Positions 44,965-53,485 of a stretch of 64,000 nt of DNA are shown in pieces (the stretch's first letter is position 1; each line of letters opens with the position of its first letter). Below the pieces are notes generated by a model, which worked only from the letters and a program-made list of their open reading frames with translations, was not told the DNA's origin and searched no databases. Origin of the DNA: UBA10347 sp905182135 (GTDB taxonomy: Bacteria; Actinomycetota; Acidimicrobiia; Acidimicrobiales; UBA10347); assembly GCA_963925805.1 (NCBI GenBank), contig CAWUSE010000008.1:62001-126000 (forward strand). The letters run 5' to 3'. A program made the translations under genes and the position numbers.

Positions 44965-45729
44965 TTAGCTCCTGACCGCTGCAACTGCGGCGTTGAACAT
45001 GGGTAGTGCTTGGCCGCCGGTTCGGCGACCACGAAGAATGTCTTGGCGAGACCAGATGTGGTTCTCGGGGTGTGGCATCAGCCCGAGAATCCGGCCAGTC
45101 GAATCAGTGATGCCGGCGACATCGCCCGCGGAACCATTCGGGTTCGCCGGATACGTCCCGTTAGCTAACTCGCCCGAAACTCCATCGAGATAGCGGAAGG
45201 CAACCCCGTTGCGCTGCTCGACGGCACCAAGGTTGGCGGCCACAAAACGGCCCTCGGCATGCGCCACGGGGCACCGGATTGGCTCGGTCAATTCAGAGAG
45301 CCAGATCGAATCGTTGCCGGGTTCAGGGCGCAACGTGACCCAACGACACTCAAAGGTGCCCCGAGCGTTGCCAGTCAGAACGCCTGGGTTGTCGGCCTCG
45401 CCAGGAAGTAGCCCCGCCGAAACAATGGCTTGGAAACCGTTGCAAACGCCCAGTATCGGCATCTCGCTCTCGTGGGCTTCGCGAAGTTGATCGCCAAACC
45501 AGCCCACAAGGTCGAGACCAAACAACCGGCCTGCACCAAGTGCGTCCCCATATGAAAAGCCACCAGGAATCGCCAAAATTTGAAAGTCAGCGAGCTTGGA
45601 TTCGCCATGGCGCAGCGCTTCGAGCGGCATCCGGATTGCTTCGGCACCAGCGGCTTCGAACGCATCAGCCAAGTCGCCATCGCGATTAGTGCCCAGCGCC
45701 ACCGGAATCAGTACCTTCGGCGCTCTCAT
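44965..45729 (-). CDS. purQ: Phosphoribosylformylglycinamidine synthase subunit PurQ
   Basis: Glutaminase subunit of FGAM synthetase, 254 aa. It has PGGFSYGDALGAGRL, the nucleophile in GVCNGFQAIVSAG and the catalytic HPE in LMPHPENHIW. It supplies ammonia to PurL. ATG 45729 gives MRAPKVLIPVALG with AAGGGG upstream. The ATG overlaps the stop of a 27-aa ORF that bridges from purL. Confidence 0.93.
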   Translation of the reverse strand: MRAPKVLIPVALGTNRDGDLADAFEAAGAEAIRMPLEALRHGESKLADFQILAIPGGFSYGDALGAGRLFGLDLVGWFGDQLREAHESEMPILGVCNGFQAIVSAGLLPGEADNPGVLTGNARGTFECRWVTLRPEPGNDSIWLSELTEPIRCPVAHAEGRFVAANLGAVEQRNGVAFRYLDGVSGELANGTYPANPNGSAGDVAGITDSTGRILGLMPHPENHIWSRQDILRGRRTGGQALPMFNAAVAAVRS

Positions 45730-45809
45730 CGCAGCCCCTTCAGGCGTTTCTGACGATAGTCGGCTACTAAGCGCGCCCGAATCGTCAGGAACGTTGATTG
45801 CTGAATCAT
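45726..45809 (-). CDS. 27-aa small ORF bridging purL and purQ
   Basis: Reads MIQQSTFLTIRARLV then ADYRQKRLKGLR. Its ATG overlaps the purL stop (ATGA) and its own TGA overlaps the purQ ATG (ATGA), so it fills the 76-base spacer exactly. The peptide is basic and matches no family I know. It may serve only to pass ribosomes from purL to purQ. Whether it is translated cannot be seen from sequence alone. Confidence 0.4.
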   Translation of the reverse strand: MIQQSTFLTIRARLVADYRQKRLKGLR

Positions 45810-48652
45810 GGTTGGGTCTTCCATGCTGTTTCGATCTCGTCAAGGGTGAGGATGATCCCACCGCTGTCTTCGATGTCGTCAGGCCCAAACCCAATGCGCA
45901 CAGCGTCTCCAGCCGAGACATCGCCAACTCGCTTCGCTGACGGGACGAGTTCAACAAAACGATCCGCGTTTTGGGGTGTGACTTCGACCAGGTAACGGCC
46001 AGGGCCTTCGCCGAAGAGTGTCGCTTCGTCGGTTGCGAGTCTGAGTTCCAGACCTAGTCGACCAGCAAATGCCCATTCGCATGCAGCGACCGAGAGGCCG
46101 CCTTCGCTTGGGTCGTGTGCTGATGCAACCAGCCCTTCACCGATGGCTGCAGCCAGTTCGCGGTGACGTTCGATCGCCGATGGATCGGGCTGGGGCACTG
46201 CGCCGCCTCTAGCCTTACCCAGCACGAGGTCAAGATGGGACCCGCCAAGAGCACCTCGTTCAGGGCCAACCAGAAAGACATAATTTCCGGCGGCAACAAC
46301 ACCGGTAAGTGGAATATTTTCAGGTTGCTTGGCGATGCCAACAGCGGTGAGCACAAGGGTGGGCGCAACCGGGTCGGCGGACCCGTCGGGATGCACGAAC
46401 ACGTTGTACAAGCTGTCTTTGCCGCTAACGAACGGTGCGTTGAAGCTAAGAGCTGCGTCGTGGCAACCCTGGCAGGCAGCCACAAGCTGGCCAAGCGTGT
46501 CGGGGTTGTTCGGATTGCCAAAGGCAAAGTTGTCGAGCAGCGAAAGTTCGTCGGGGTCAGCGCCCGCGATTACGGCGTTACGTACAGCTTCGTCGACCAC
46601 ATGCCATGCCATTGCGTACGCATCCTGGTCGCCCATCAGGGCATTAACGCCAATGCCAATCACCATTGCTCGGTCGCCGCTGGTGCCAGGCGGGATAGTC
46701 GCCGCTCCGTTCGCTGCACCGTCACCGTGCGGTCCGCCGAATGGCCGCACCATGGTGCCGCCCATGACCTCGTGGTCATAGGTGCGAATGGTGGCTTCCT
46801 TAGAAGCGATCGTTGGATGTGCCAACAAGGCAAGCGTGGCTGCCCGAGCATCGACAGAGTCGGCCGACCGCTGCATCGGTGCGACCGTTTGCAGGTTTGC
46901 CACCAGATGATGAAGCGGGCATCCGTCGTGCAGGAAGGTGCAGTCGAGATCAACAATTGACTCACCACCATGGCGTACGACGAGCCGTCCATCACCAGTG
47001 AATGTCCCGACAACTGACGAGTCAACGCCCCACCGAGCGGCCAGTTCAAGAATGGGGGTTGGGTCGGCAGCCGCGAGCACCATGCGTTCTTGAGCTTCGC
47101 TGAGCCAAATCTCCCAGCCCGCCAGGCCTTGGTATTTACGCGGCACCGAGTCGAGGTCGACGTCAGCGCCAAGTTCACTTGCCATCTCGCCGATCGAAGA
47201 ACTCAACCCGCCGGCGCCGCAGTCAGTGATCGCTGTGTACAGCCCGGCGTCACGTGCTGCCATGACCACGTCGATCAGGCCCTTCTCGACAATCGGATCG
47301 CCGATCTGCACTGAGCTGCCAGCCACATTGGCGGTTTCGGCCTGCATGGTCTGTGAAGAAAAGGTGGCGCCACCAACGCCATCGCGTCCGACGGCACCGC
47401 CGAGGACCACGATTGAGTCACCGGGTCGCGGTTCGGTGGGGTGCGAACCGACGGGCAGAATGCCCACGCATCCAGCGAACACCAGTGGCGTCGTTGTATA
47501 CGACGAGTCGTAAACGATGGCCCCACCGACGTTCGGAACGCCGATCTTGTTTCCGTAGTCTCCAACCCCCGCAATGACCCCATCCCGTACGCGCCGCGGA
47601 TGCAGCACGCCATCGGGTAACGCAGCCGGGTCAAGATCTGGAGGGCCGAAACACAGAATGTCGATCACCGCGATCGGCTTGGCCGACACGCCGATGATGT
47701 CGCGGACCACACCGCCAACACCCGTGTTGGCGCCACCGAACGGTTCGAGTGCCGAAGGATGGTTATGCGTCTCAGCCTTGAGTGCAATGTCAAAATCGTC
47801 GTCGAAGCGCACGAGCCCTGCGTTATCGACAAAGGCGCTGTGCACCCACGGCGCATCGATCGTGTTGGTGGCTGCACGCAGGTACTGATCCAACAAGCCG
47901 TTGACATGCAGGACTATCTCACCGGCTTCGTTCGTTACATCGATGGCTGCCCGGAACGTCTTATGAGCGCAGTGCTCGCTCCACGTCTGTGCGATCGTCT
48001 CGATTTCGGCGTCGGTTGGATTACGCCCCACTTCGGTGAAGTGGCTGCGCACCTGTTGCATCTCGATCAGATTCAGACCCAATCGACGGCCGTTCGCTAT
48101 CGTCTGGAGTTCATCGTCAGATGCACCGACGACCGCCAATATTTCGGTCAGAGGCGTGACCGGTTGATCCTCGACAAAACCAGCAGCAAGTGAGTTGGCG
48201 CCGATAGACCAGCGTTCGATGACCTCGTTGTGCAGGACCCGATAGGCGAGCGCCTCGATCTGGTCCGGCGTCAGCGCCGGTGATGCTTCAATGATCCAAC
48301 GGCGCCCGATCGTGGCGGCATCGATTGGATGGTCGATCTGCGCACTCGCTCGAATGAGTTCAGCGCCCTCGCGATCAGTCACGCCAGGACGCAACCCAGT
48401 TTCGATAACAAGCTCATTGTCGTGGGTTAGCTCGGCGGCTGGCTTGAACCAGCCGTTGACGGGATCGACGAGTAGCCGTGTGGCGATAGTGCCAACTTGG
48501 GCACCGTCAAGATCACCGCGCACATGGGCGACTCGGTACTCCGTTATTGCGTCGAGCGGGATACCAAAAGTCGCGGCAGTGAGGATGACCGGATCATCAG
48601 CGTTTGTCCGCCGATGGCCCGGCCCAATGGCCAGCGCCCATTCCAAGGTCAC
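45806..48652 (-). CDS. purL: FGAM synthase with fused PurS-like N-terminus (PurSL)
   Basis: A 948-aa enzyme, about 200 residues longer than the usual small PurL (about 740). The first 200 residues hold PurS-like repeats, including ELVIETGLRPGVTDREGAELIRAS, so no separate purS is needed. The PurL core starts with TWSEHCAHKTF, then LKAETHNHPSALEPFGGANTGVGGVVRD, GLSSSIGEMASELG and GGLSVAACEWAF. Acts with PurQ. Starts with GTG; first gene of the pur operon, divergent from the Ddn-like gene over 203 bases. Confidence 0.92.
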   Translation of the reverse strand: MTLEWALAIGPGHRRTNADDPVILTAATFGIPLDAITEYRVAHVRGDLDGAQVGTIATRLLVDPVNGWFKPAAELTHDNELVIETGLRPGVTDREGAELIRASAQIDHPIDAATIGRRWIIEASPALTPDQIEALAYRVLHNEVIERWSIGANSLAAGFVEDQPVTPLTEILAVVGASDDELQTIANGRRLGLNLIEMQQVRSHFTEVGRNPTDAEIETIAQTWSEHCAHKTFRAAIDVTNEAGEIVLHVNGLLDQYLRAATNTIDAPWVHSAFVDNAGLVRFDDDFDIALKAETHNHPSALEPFGGANTGVGGVVRDIIGVSAKPIAVIDILCFGPPDLDPAALPDGVLHPRRVRDGVIAGVGDYGNKIGVPNVGGAIVYDSSYTTTPLVFAGCVGILPVGSHPTEPRPGDSIVVLGGAVGRDGVGGATFSSQTMQAETANVAGSSVQIGDPIVEKGLIDVVMAARDAGLYTAITDCGAGGLSSSIGEMASELGADVDLDSVPRKYQGLAGWEIWLSEAQERMVLAAADPTPILELAARWGVDSSVVGTFTGDGRLVVRHGGESIVDLDCTFLHDGCPLHHLVANLQTVAPMQRSADSVDARAATLALLAHPTIASKEATIRTYDHEVMGGTMVRPFGGPHGDGAANGAATIPPGTSGDRAMVIGIGVNALMGDQDAYAMAWHVVDEAVRNAVIAGADPDELSLLDNFAFGNPNNPDTLGQLVAACQGCHDAALSFNAPFVSGKDSLYNVFVHPDGSADPVAPTLVLTAVGIAKQPENIPLTGVVAAGNYVFLVGPERGALGGSHLDLVLGKARGGAVPQPDPSAIERHRELAAAIGEGLVASAHDPSEGGLSVAACEWAFAGRLGLELRLATDEATLFGEGPGRYLVEVTPQNADRFVELVPSAKRVGDVSAGDAVRIGFGPDDIEDSGGIILTLDEIETAWKTQP

Positions 48653-48855
48653 AGAGAGACTCTACGGAACACAGCTCCGCAAGTGGGGACCATCCGAGAG
48701 CTATCTCATCAAATATACGACGCATGGCCTCACCTGTCGCACAAGCAACATTGACCCCACCATTTCAGGTGAGTTTCCCCATAAAGAACGGCCAAAACAC
48801 AACAAGAATATTCCCGGTATTGGCTTCTACGATGATCGTGTCGTAGATTTAAAGT

Positions 48856-49305
48856 ATGGATTTTGATGGAGAATACGGCGCTTCGACCTGGGACTGGGTG
48901 GCGGACCAAGTCGTCGCCTACGAAGCGTCTGGTGGCACAGAAGCGAACACACTGCGAGACACCGGGCTCCCGATCATTGTGATGACCACGATCGGACATA
49001 AGAGTGGGTTGGTCCGCAAGGTCCCTCTTATGCGTGTCGAACACGAGGGCTCCTATGCGCTGATCGCTTCAAAGGGGGGCGCTCCAGCCCACCCCGGCTG
49101 GTTTCACAACCTGGAAGCCAACCCGACCGTGCTCGTGCAGGATGGCCCAGAACCGTGGGAAACCCAAGCACGCCTCGTTACTGGCAATGAGCGCACAACC
49201 TGGTTCCAACGCGGGATCGATGTGTTCCCCCCTTATGCCGAGTACCGCGAAAAGGCTGGCGACCGCGAGATCCCCGTCTTCATCGCTGACCCACCAGCGA
49301 ACTAA
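48856..49305 (+). CDS. F420-dependent nitroreductase family (Ddn-like) protein
   Basis: A 149-aa deazaflavin-dependent protein with the family signatures PIIVMTTIGHKSGLVRKVPLMRV, YALIASKGGAPAHPGWFHNLEANP and PPYAEYREKAG. Ddn of Mycobacterium tuberculosis uses F420H2 to reduce quinones and activates nitroimidazoles; the normal substrate here is unknown. Starts 203 bases from divergent purL. Confidence 0.9.
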   Translation: MDFDGEYGASTWDWVADQVVAYEASGGTEANTLRDTGLPIIVMTTIGHKSGLVRKVPLMRVEHEGSYALIASKGGAPAHPGWFHNLEANPTVLVQDGPEPWETQARLVTGNERTTWFQRGIDVFPPYAEYREKAGDREIPVFIADPPAN

Positions 49306-49335
49306 ACCCACCTCAACTCGGACAGAAGGAAACCT

Positions 49336-50064
49336 ATGACTCCTGAAGAGCTCGTCAGCGCGACCGCTGGCAAGATCAACTCGCTCGGCGCAATCTACTA
49401 TTTCCATCGCGACACCATTGCGCACGGCAAAGAGCAGCTCGGCCTCGACGGCATGCGGTTCTACTTCATCGGCCGCGGCGGCGTGCTCGGCGATGTTGAA
49501 GCCCCTGTTGTGACGTCAGCCTTTGGCTATTTCGCTCCACCTGTCGTGGCCAAGATGTGGAACACGTCAAAGGAAAAAGTTGCTCCTCGTGATGCGGCCC
49601 AAGCAGCACTTGGGTGCAACGCTGCGCTTGGACGCGGCAAGCTTGACGACATCGCTGGCCTCGCCGAATTCTGCGCCGCCGCCGAACAGGTCATCGCCGA
49701 CGTCAACCCTGCAGGCCTGCAGCTCTACGCCGCAGTGGCCGCCGAGCCGTTGCCCGCGGACCTTCCCGGTCGTGCCATGCAGCTTGCGGTGATCCATCGT
49801 GAACTTCGCGGCAGCGCCCATCTAGCCGCCGTGATCGTCGCTGGCGTTCACCCATCGGTGGCCCATGCCATTCGCCGCCCCAACGACATTGGCACATTCG
49901 GCTGGCCAGACGACCTGATGATCACCGACGACGACCGCCTCAACTTGGTCGCTGCCGACGCTGCCACCGACAAATTGTCAGCTGGTCACTACGCAGGACT
50001 TAGCGACGAGCAACGATCCGCGTTCGTCACGGGCATCGACGCAATGGGCGACATCCTGCTCTAA
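49336..50064 (+). CDS. SCO6745 family protein
   Basis: A 242-aa protein of the actinobacterial SCO6745 (SalK-like) family: SATAGKINSLGAIYYFHRDT, FYFIGRGGVLGDVEAPVVTSAFGYFAPPVV near the N-terminus, AAALGCNAALGRG-like ALGCNAALGRGKL, and AMQLAVIHRELRGSAHLAAVIVAGVHP in the second half. Length and pattern fit. Biochemical function unknown. It follows the Ddn-like gene by 30 bases with an AGAAGGAA ribosome-binding site. Confidence 0.83.
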   Translation: MTPEELVSATAGKINSLGAIYYFHRDTIAHGKEQLGLDGMRFYFIGRGGVLGDVEAPVVTSAFGYFAPPVVAKMWNTSKEKVAPRDAAQAALGCNAALGRGKLDDIAGLAEFCAAAEQVIADVNPAGLQLYAAVAAEPLPADLPGRAMQLAVIHRELRGSAHLAAVIVAGVHPSVAHAIRRPNDIGTFGWPDDLMITDDDRLNLVAADAATDKLSAGHYAGLSDEQRSAFVTGIDAMGDILL

Positions 50065-50087
50065 TTCAGATTCCATACAAGCGGCAA

Positions 50088-50124
50088 CTGGGCTTATCAA
50101 ACGCCAGACCATTGATAAGCCCAG
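50088..50124. terminator. 13-bp perfect inverted repeat after the SCO6745 gene
   Basis: CTGGGCTTATCAA and TTGATAAGCCCAG form a perfect 13-bp stem with an 11-base loop, 24 bases after the stop. The absence of a U tract makes a classical terminator uncertain; it could also be a protein-binding site before the PPOX gene. Confidence 0.5.
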
Positions 50125-50182
50125 GAATCGAACCTTGCACGCGTCGATGCGCTCAACGAGCTAGCGCCCATAGGGTGCCGAG

Positions 50183-50611
50183 ATGGCAATCACTAGCAAC
50201 CAAGCAATGGCGTGGGCTGAGGCCCGAAAACACGCGGTGTTGATCACGCTGCGTCAGGACGGTCGCGCTCAGTCCAGCGACGTCAGCTACACCGTTGTAG
50301 ATGACGCGATCGTCGTCTCACTCACTGCGACCCGAGCCAAGACAGCGAACATGCGGCGCGACTCACGCGTCGTTGTGCACATTACCGATCCAGATACCTG
50401 GAGTTACGTCTCCTTTGATGCAGTGGCCGAGCTTGGCCCAGTGACGACGGATCCGAATGATGAAGCGGCCAATGCTCTTGTCGACTATTACGGGCGCGTC
50501 GCCGGTGAGGCCCACCCCGATTGGGACGAGTATCGCGCGGCAATGATCAGCGAACGACGTCAGCTGGCCTATCTCCGCCCTAGCAGCGCCGTCGGCCAGA
50601 TCCATGGTTGA
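50183..50611 (+). CDS. PPOX-class F420-dependent oxidoreductase
   Basis: A 142-aa split-barrel flavin/deazaflavin-binding protein. VLITLRQDGRAQSSDVSYTVVDDAIVVSLTATRAKTANMRRDSRVVVHIT is the usual core of PPOX-class F420 enzymes, with YVSFDAVAEL and YYGRVAGEAHPDWDEYRAAM following. Substrate unknown. Its last 8 bases overlap the next gene. Confidence 0.85.
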   Translation: MAITSNQAMAWAEARKHAVLITLRQDGRAQSSDVSYTVVDDAIVVSLTATRAKTANMRRDSRVVVHITDPDTWSYVSFDAVAELGPVTTDPNDEAANALVDYYGRVAGEAHPDWDEYRAAMISERRQLAYLRPSSAVGQIHG

Positions 50612-51800
50612 TGCAGGCGCTCTACCGCTGAGCACGGCCGAAGTCGCCCAACTCAGGTCGAACACACCGGGCGCCGACAACGTCGTGCACCTGAACCATG
50701 CTGGGTCGTCATTACCTACCCAGGCCACCCTTGACACCCAGATACATCATCTACAGCGCGAGGCAATGATGGGTGGGTACGAAGCCGCCGATGAGGCAGC
50801 GGACCGCAGCGATCAGGTCTATGCCTCGATCGGGTCGTTGATCGGTGCCGATCACAACGAGATCGCACGATTCGAACAGGCAACAGCGGCATGGAACGCT
50901 GGCTTCTGGTCCATCCCCATGAAGCGGGGCCAGCGCATCATTACCGCCAATGCCGCCTATGGGGCCAACGCTGTTGCGTTCCTGCGAGCTGTCGAACGGC
51001 GTGGCGTCACGATCGATGTCGTTGGCGATGACGACAGCGGCCATGTGGACGTCGACGAACTCGCCCGCCGGGTTGACAGTGACGTCGCGTTGATTGCGTT
51101 GACTCACGTTCCGACCAACGGCGGGCTGGTCAATCCGGCAGCTGCGGTCGGCAAGATAGCGAACAATGCCTCCATCCCATACCTGCTCGATGCGTGCCAG
51201 TCAGTCGGGCATCTGCACCTTGATGTAGATGAAATCGGCTGTGACCTGTTGTCTGGCACCGGCCGCAAGTACCTTCGCGGCCCACGTGGCACCGGTTTCC
51301 TCTACGCCAGCGAGCAGATGATCGAGCGTTTGATTCCTGATCACCCCGATCATCATGGTGCGGACTGGACCACGCTCACCGACTATGAGCTGAAGCCCAG
51401 CGCCCGGCGCTTCGAGTCATGGGAGTTCAGCCATGGCGGATGGCTCGGGCTGGGCAATGCCGTCGATGAAGCGTTGGCTATTGGCACCGACCGTATCGAG
51501 GCCACAATCTATGAACGAGCCGACTCGCTGCGCAAGCGACTTCGTGCGGCTGGCTTCACGGTGTGGGATCTTGGCGCACGTCCATGCGGCATCGTGACCG
51601 CAACCGGCAATGGGCTCGATCCGTCAGCTGCCAAGACAGCGTTGCAAGCCCGAAACATCAACATTTCGGTCACTACTCCTGCGTCGACTCGCTTCGATGC
51701 CACCAACCGCGATCTGCGAGACATGATGCGGATCTCGGTGCACTACACAACTACTGAGGCCGAGATTCGCCACGCCGTCGCAGCCCTGACGGAGCTCTAG
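50604..51800 (+). CDS. Class V aminotransferase, PLP-dependent
   Basis: A 398-aa fold-type I PLP enzyme. It has LNHAGSSLPTQATL, FEQATAAWNAGFWS, ALTHVPTNGGLVNP, YLLDACQSVGHLHLD (PLP-contacting Asp and Gln) and LSGTGRKYLRGPRGTGFLY with the Schiff-base Lys. The sequence resembles cysteine desulfurase/isopenicillin-epimerase-like proteins. There is no clear active-site Cys loop, so it is probably not a desulfurase for Fe-S synthesis. Overlaps the PPOX gene by 8 bases; a long palindrome follows its stop. Confidence 0.87.
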   Translation: MVDAGALPLSTAEVAQLRSNTPGADNVVHLNHAGSSLPTQATLDTQIHHLQREAMMGGYEAADEAADRSDQVYASIGSLIGADHNEIARFEQATAAWNAGFWSIPMKRGQRIITANAAYGANAVAFLRAVERRGVTIDVVGDDDSGHVDVDELARRVDSDVALIALTHVPTNGGLVNPAAAVGKIANNASIPYLLDACQSVGHLHLDVDEIGCDLLSGTGRKYLRGPRGTGFLYASEQMIERLIPDHPDHHGADWTTLTDYELKPSARRFESWEFSHGGWLGLGNAVDEALAIGTDRIEATIYERADSLRKRLRAAGFTVWDLGARPCGIVTATGNGLDPSAAKTALQARNINISVTTPASTRFDATNRDLRDMMRISVHYTTTEAEIRHAVAALTEL

Positions 51801-51810
51801 CCCAACGGCA

Positions 51811-51867
51811 CACCTTCTGTGTCTACACCTTCTGTGTCTGACACAGAAGGTGTAGACACAGAAGGTG
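51811..51867. repeat. 28-bp perfect palindrome built from a duplicated motif
   Basis: Arms 51811-51838 and 51840-51867 are exact reverse complements around a single T. Each arm itself holds two copies of ACCTTCTGTGTC, so the element has four copies of one 12-mer in direct and inverted orientation. It begins 10 bases after the aminotransferase stop. It could terminate transcription in both directions, or be a cruciform-forming or protein-binding element. Confidence 0.95.
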
Positions 51868-51961
51868 GCTGTCAGTCCGAGTCGTTGCGCCTTTGTCCAG
51901 GTGGGGCCTGCGGTCGCGAGCAACCATCAGATCCCTGAACCTCGCAGAGTCCAACCAACCG

Positions 51962-52078
51962 CTACGGACGCGCTGACAAGCCGAACCGTTCCTGGATCCT
52001 GTCGAGGCCGATCAGCTTGATCACACCAGCTATGTCGAATGCACCGACAAGGATGATCCAGAAACTTCTTGCAAACAC
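51962..52078 (-). CDS. Possible 38-aa membrane peptide, or gene remnant
   Basis: A GTG-initiated frame gives FARSFWIILVGAFDIAGVIK followed by LIGLDRIQERFGLSARP, one hydrophobic helix plus a short polar tail. It could be a small membrane protein or the end of a decayed transporter, since the frame upstream hits a stop after a few codons. No ribosome-binding site is clear. Confidence 0.25.
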   Translation of the reverse strand: MFARSFWIILVGAFDIAGVIKLIGLDRIQERFGLSARP

Positions 52079-52149
52079 GTTCCTGGCGATGCCTAAAGTG
52101 GCACCGCCTCAGCTAGACCACCCAAAGTGCCGGCCGGTAGTGTGGACTC

Positions 52150-53157
52150 ATGATCCGCAGGCTTGGTGTCGTTGACCAGTCCCCCGTCTCGACCGGATCG
52201 ACGCCAGCCCAAGCGCTGCAGAACAGCATCGATCTTGTAAAGCGTTGCGAAGCGCTCGGCTACCACCGCTACTGGGTTGCCGAGCATCACAGCAGCCAAG
52301 CGTTAGCCGGTTCAGCACCCGAGATCCTGGTCGGCCAACTAGCTGCCGCTACCACGACTATCCGCGTCGGGTCTGGTGGCGTAATGCTGACCCATTACAG
52401 CGCCTACAAGGTCGCCGAACAATGGCGCATGCTGCACGCACTGTTCCCCCATCGAATCGACCTAGGCCTCGGTCGAGCGCCTGGGTCGGACCAAACGACA
52501 GCGGCCGCATTAGCCAAAGGCCCTGGTGCCCTCTCCGCAGAGCACTACCCCGCGCAAATTGACGAACTTGCAGCATTTCTGCGCGACGAGCCCAACCCGA
52601 CCGGTCCGTTCCGCGACGTACGAGCGACCCCGATAACTGAGGGGGCGCCGCCCTTGTGGCTGCTTGCGTCAAGCGCAGGAAGCGCTGGCATCGCGGCTCA
52701 TCTGGGCCTCCCGCTGGTGTGGGCCCATTTCATCGCCCGGGGACCGGGGCAAGAAACCGTCGACGCGTACCGAGCCAACTACCAACCGTCACCGGAGTAC
52801 CCCCACCCAATCGTCATGCTCGCGACCGGTGCCATATGCGCCGAGACTCAACAAGAAGCTGCATATGTAGCGAGTTCTGTTCAGCGGTGGCGTGCAAGCG
52901 GGCCGACCCGACCCATTCCCGAACCCGCTCCTCCCGGCACGCCGCTACCAGGAAGCGACAATCCGCTGTTCGTGAACCAGCGCGTGAACAAGCCACTGCT
53001 TCACGGCACACCCACCTATGTCAAAGACGAACTCGAGTCCCTGGCTGACTCATTCGGTGCTGACGAAGTCTTGCTGATCACCATCACGCACAACCACGCT
53101 GCACGCGTCCGCAGTTACGAACTACTAGCCGACGTATTCGACCTAGCCAATAGCTGA
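52150..53157 (+). CDS. LLM-class flavin/F420-dependent oxidoreductase (MsnO8-like)
   Basis: A 335-aa luciferase-like monooxygenase-family protein: GVVDQSPVSTGSTPAQALQNSIDL, YWVAEHHSSQALAGSAPEILVGQLAAATTTIRVGSGGVML, HYSAYKVAEQWRMLHALFPHRIDLGLGRAPG, then LWLLASSAGSAGIAAHLGLP. Complete, typical length, closest in appearance to the MsnO8-type group. Whether the cofactor is FMNH2 or F420 is not decided by sequence; neighbours favour F420. Confidence 0.88.
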   Translation: MIRRLGVVDQSPVSTGSTPAQALQNSIDLVKRCEALGYHRYWVAEHHSSQALAGSAPEILVGQLAAATTTIRVGSGGVMLTHYSAYKVAEQWRMLHALFPHRIDLGLGRAPGSDQTTAAALAKGPGALSAEHYPAQIDELAAFLRDEPNPTGPFRDVRATPITEGAPPLWLLASSAGSAGIAAHLGLPLVWAHFIARGPGQETVDAYRANYQPSPEYPHPIVMLATGAICAETQQEAAYVASSVQRWRASGPTRPIPEPAPPGTPLPGSDNPLFVNQRVNKPLLHGTPTYVKDELESLADSFGADEVLLITITHNHAARVRSYELLADVFDLANS

Positions 53158-53201
53158 ATTGTCAGTTCCTCTCCTTGAGAGCTACCAGGCCCTAAGGGGG
53201 T

Positions 53202-53225
53202 GCTCAGAATTAGCCTTTTCTGAGC
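53202..53225 (+). terminator. Hairpin after the LLM gene
   Basis: GCTCAGAA and TTCTGAGC form an 8-bp perfect stem with an 8-base loop, 44 bases after the stop. No strong U tract follows. The rest of 53158-53485 shows only a 12-base tandem repeat near 53409 and no gene. Confidence 0.35.
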
Positions 53226-53485
53226 GATTACAATTATCAATATCTCAATGCCATCGTTTGGAACTAGCCGATGTACCCAGGTCCCGTTCTTTCGTTGCAC
53301 CCGACATGCTCTGATACACACCCAAGCTAGGTCAAATTCATCATGATTCAGGATGCTGGTGGGCCAAACGAACCCACCTCATGCTTTTAGCTCAGCTGAC
53401 GCGACAAAACGCCGATGAGAACGCCGATGAGAACAGCGGCTATACCGCTTCGCCCCGACACCCGGCTCTGAGACGAGTCGCTACC

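Noticed and set aside
53381..53485. N-terminal extension of the TadG-like protein
   Set aside because: The ADENADEN repeat region lies before the natural ATG at 53486 and has no secretion or pilin-like feature.
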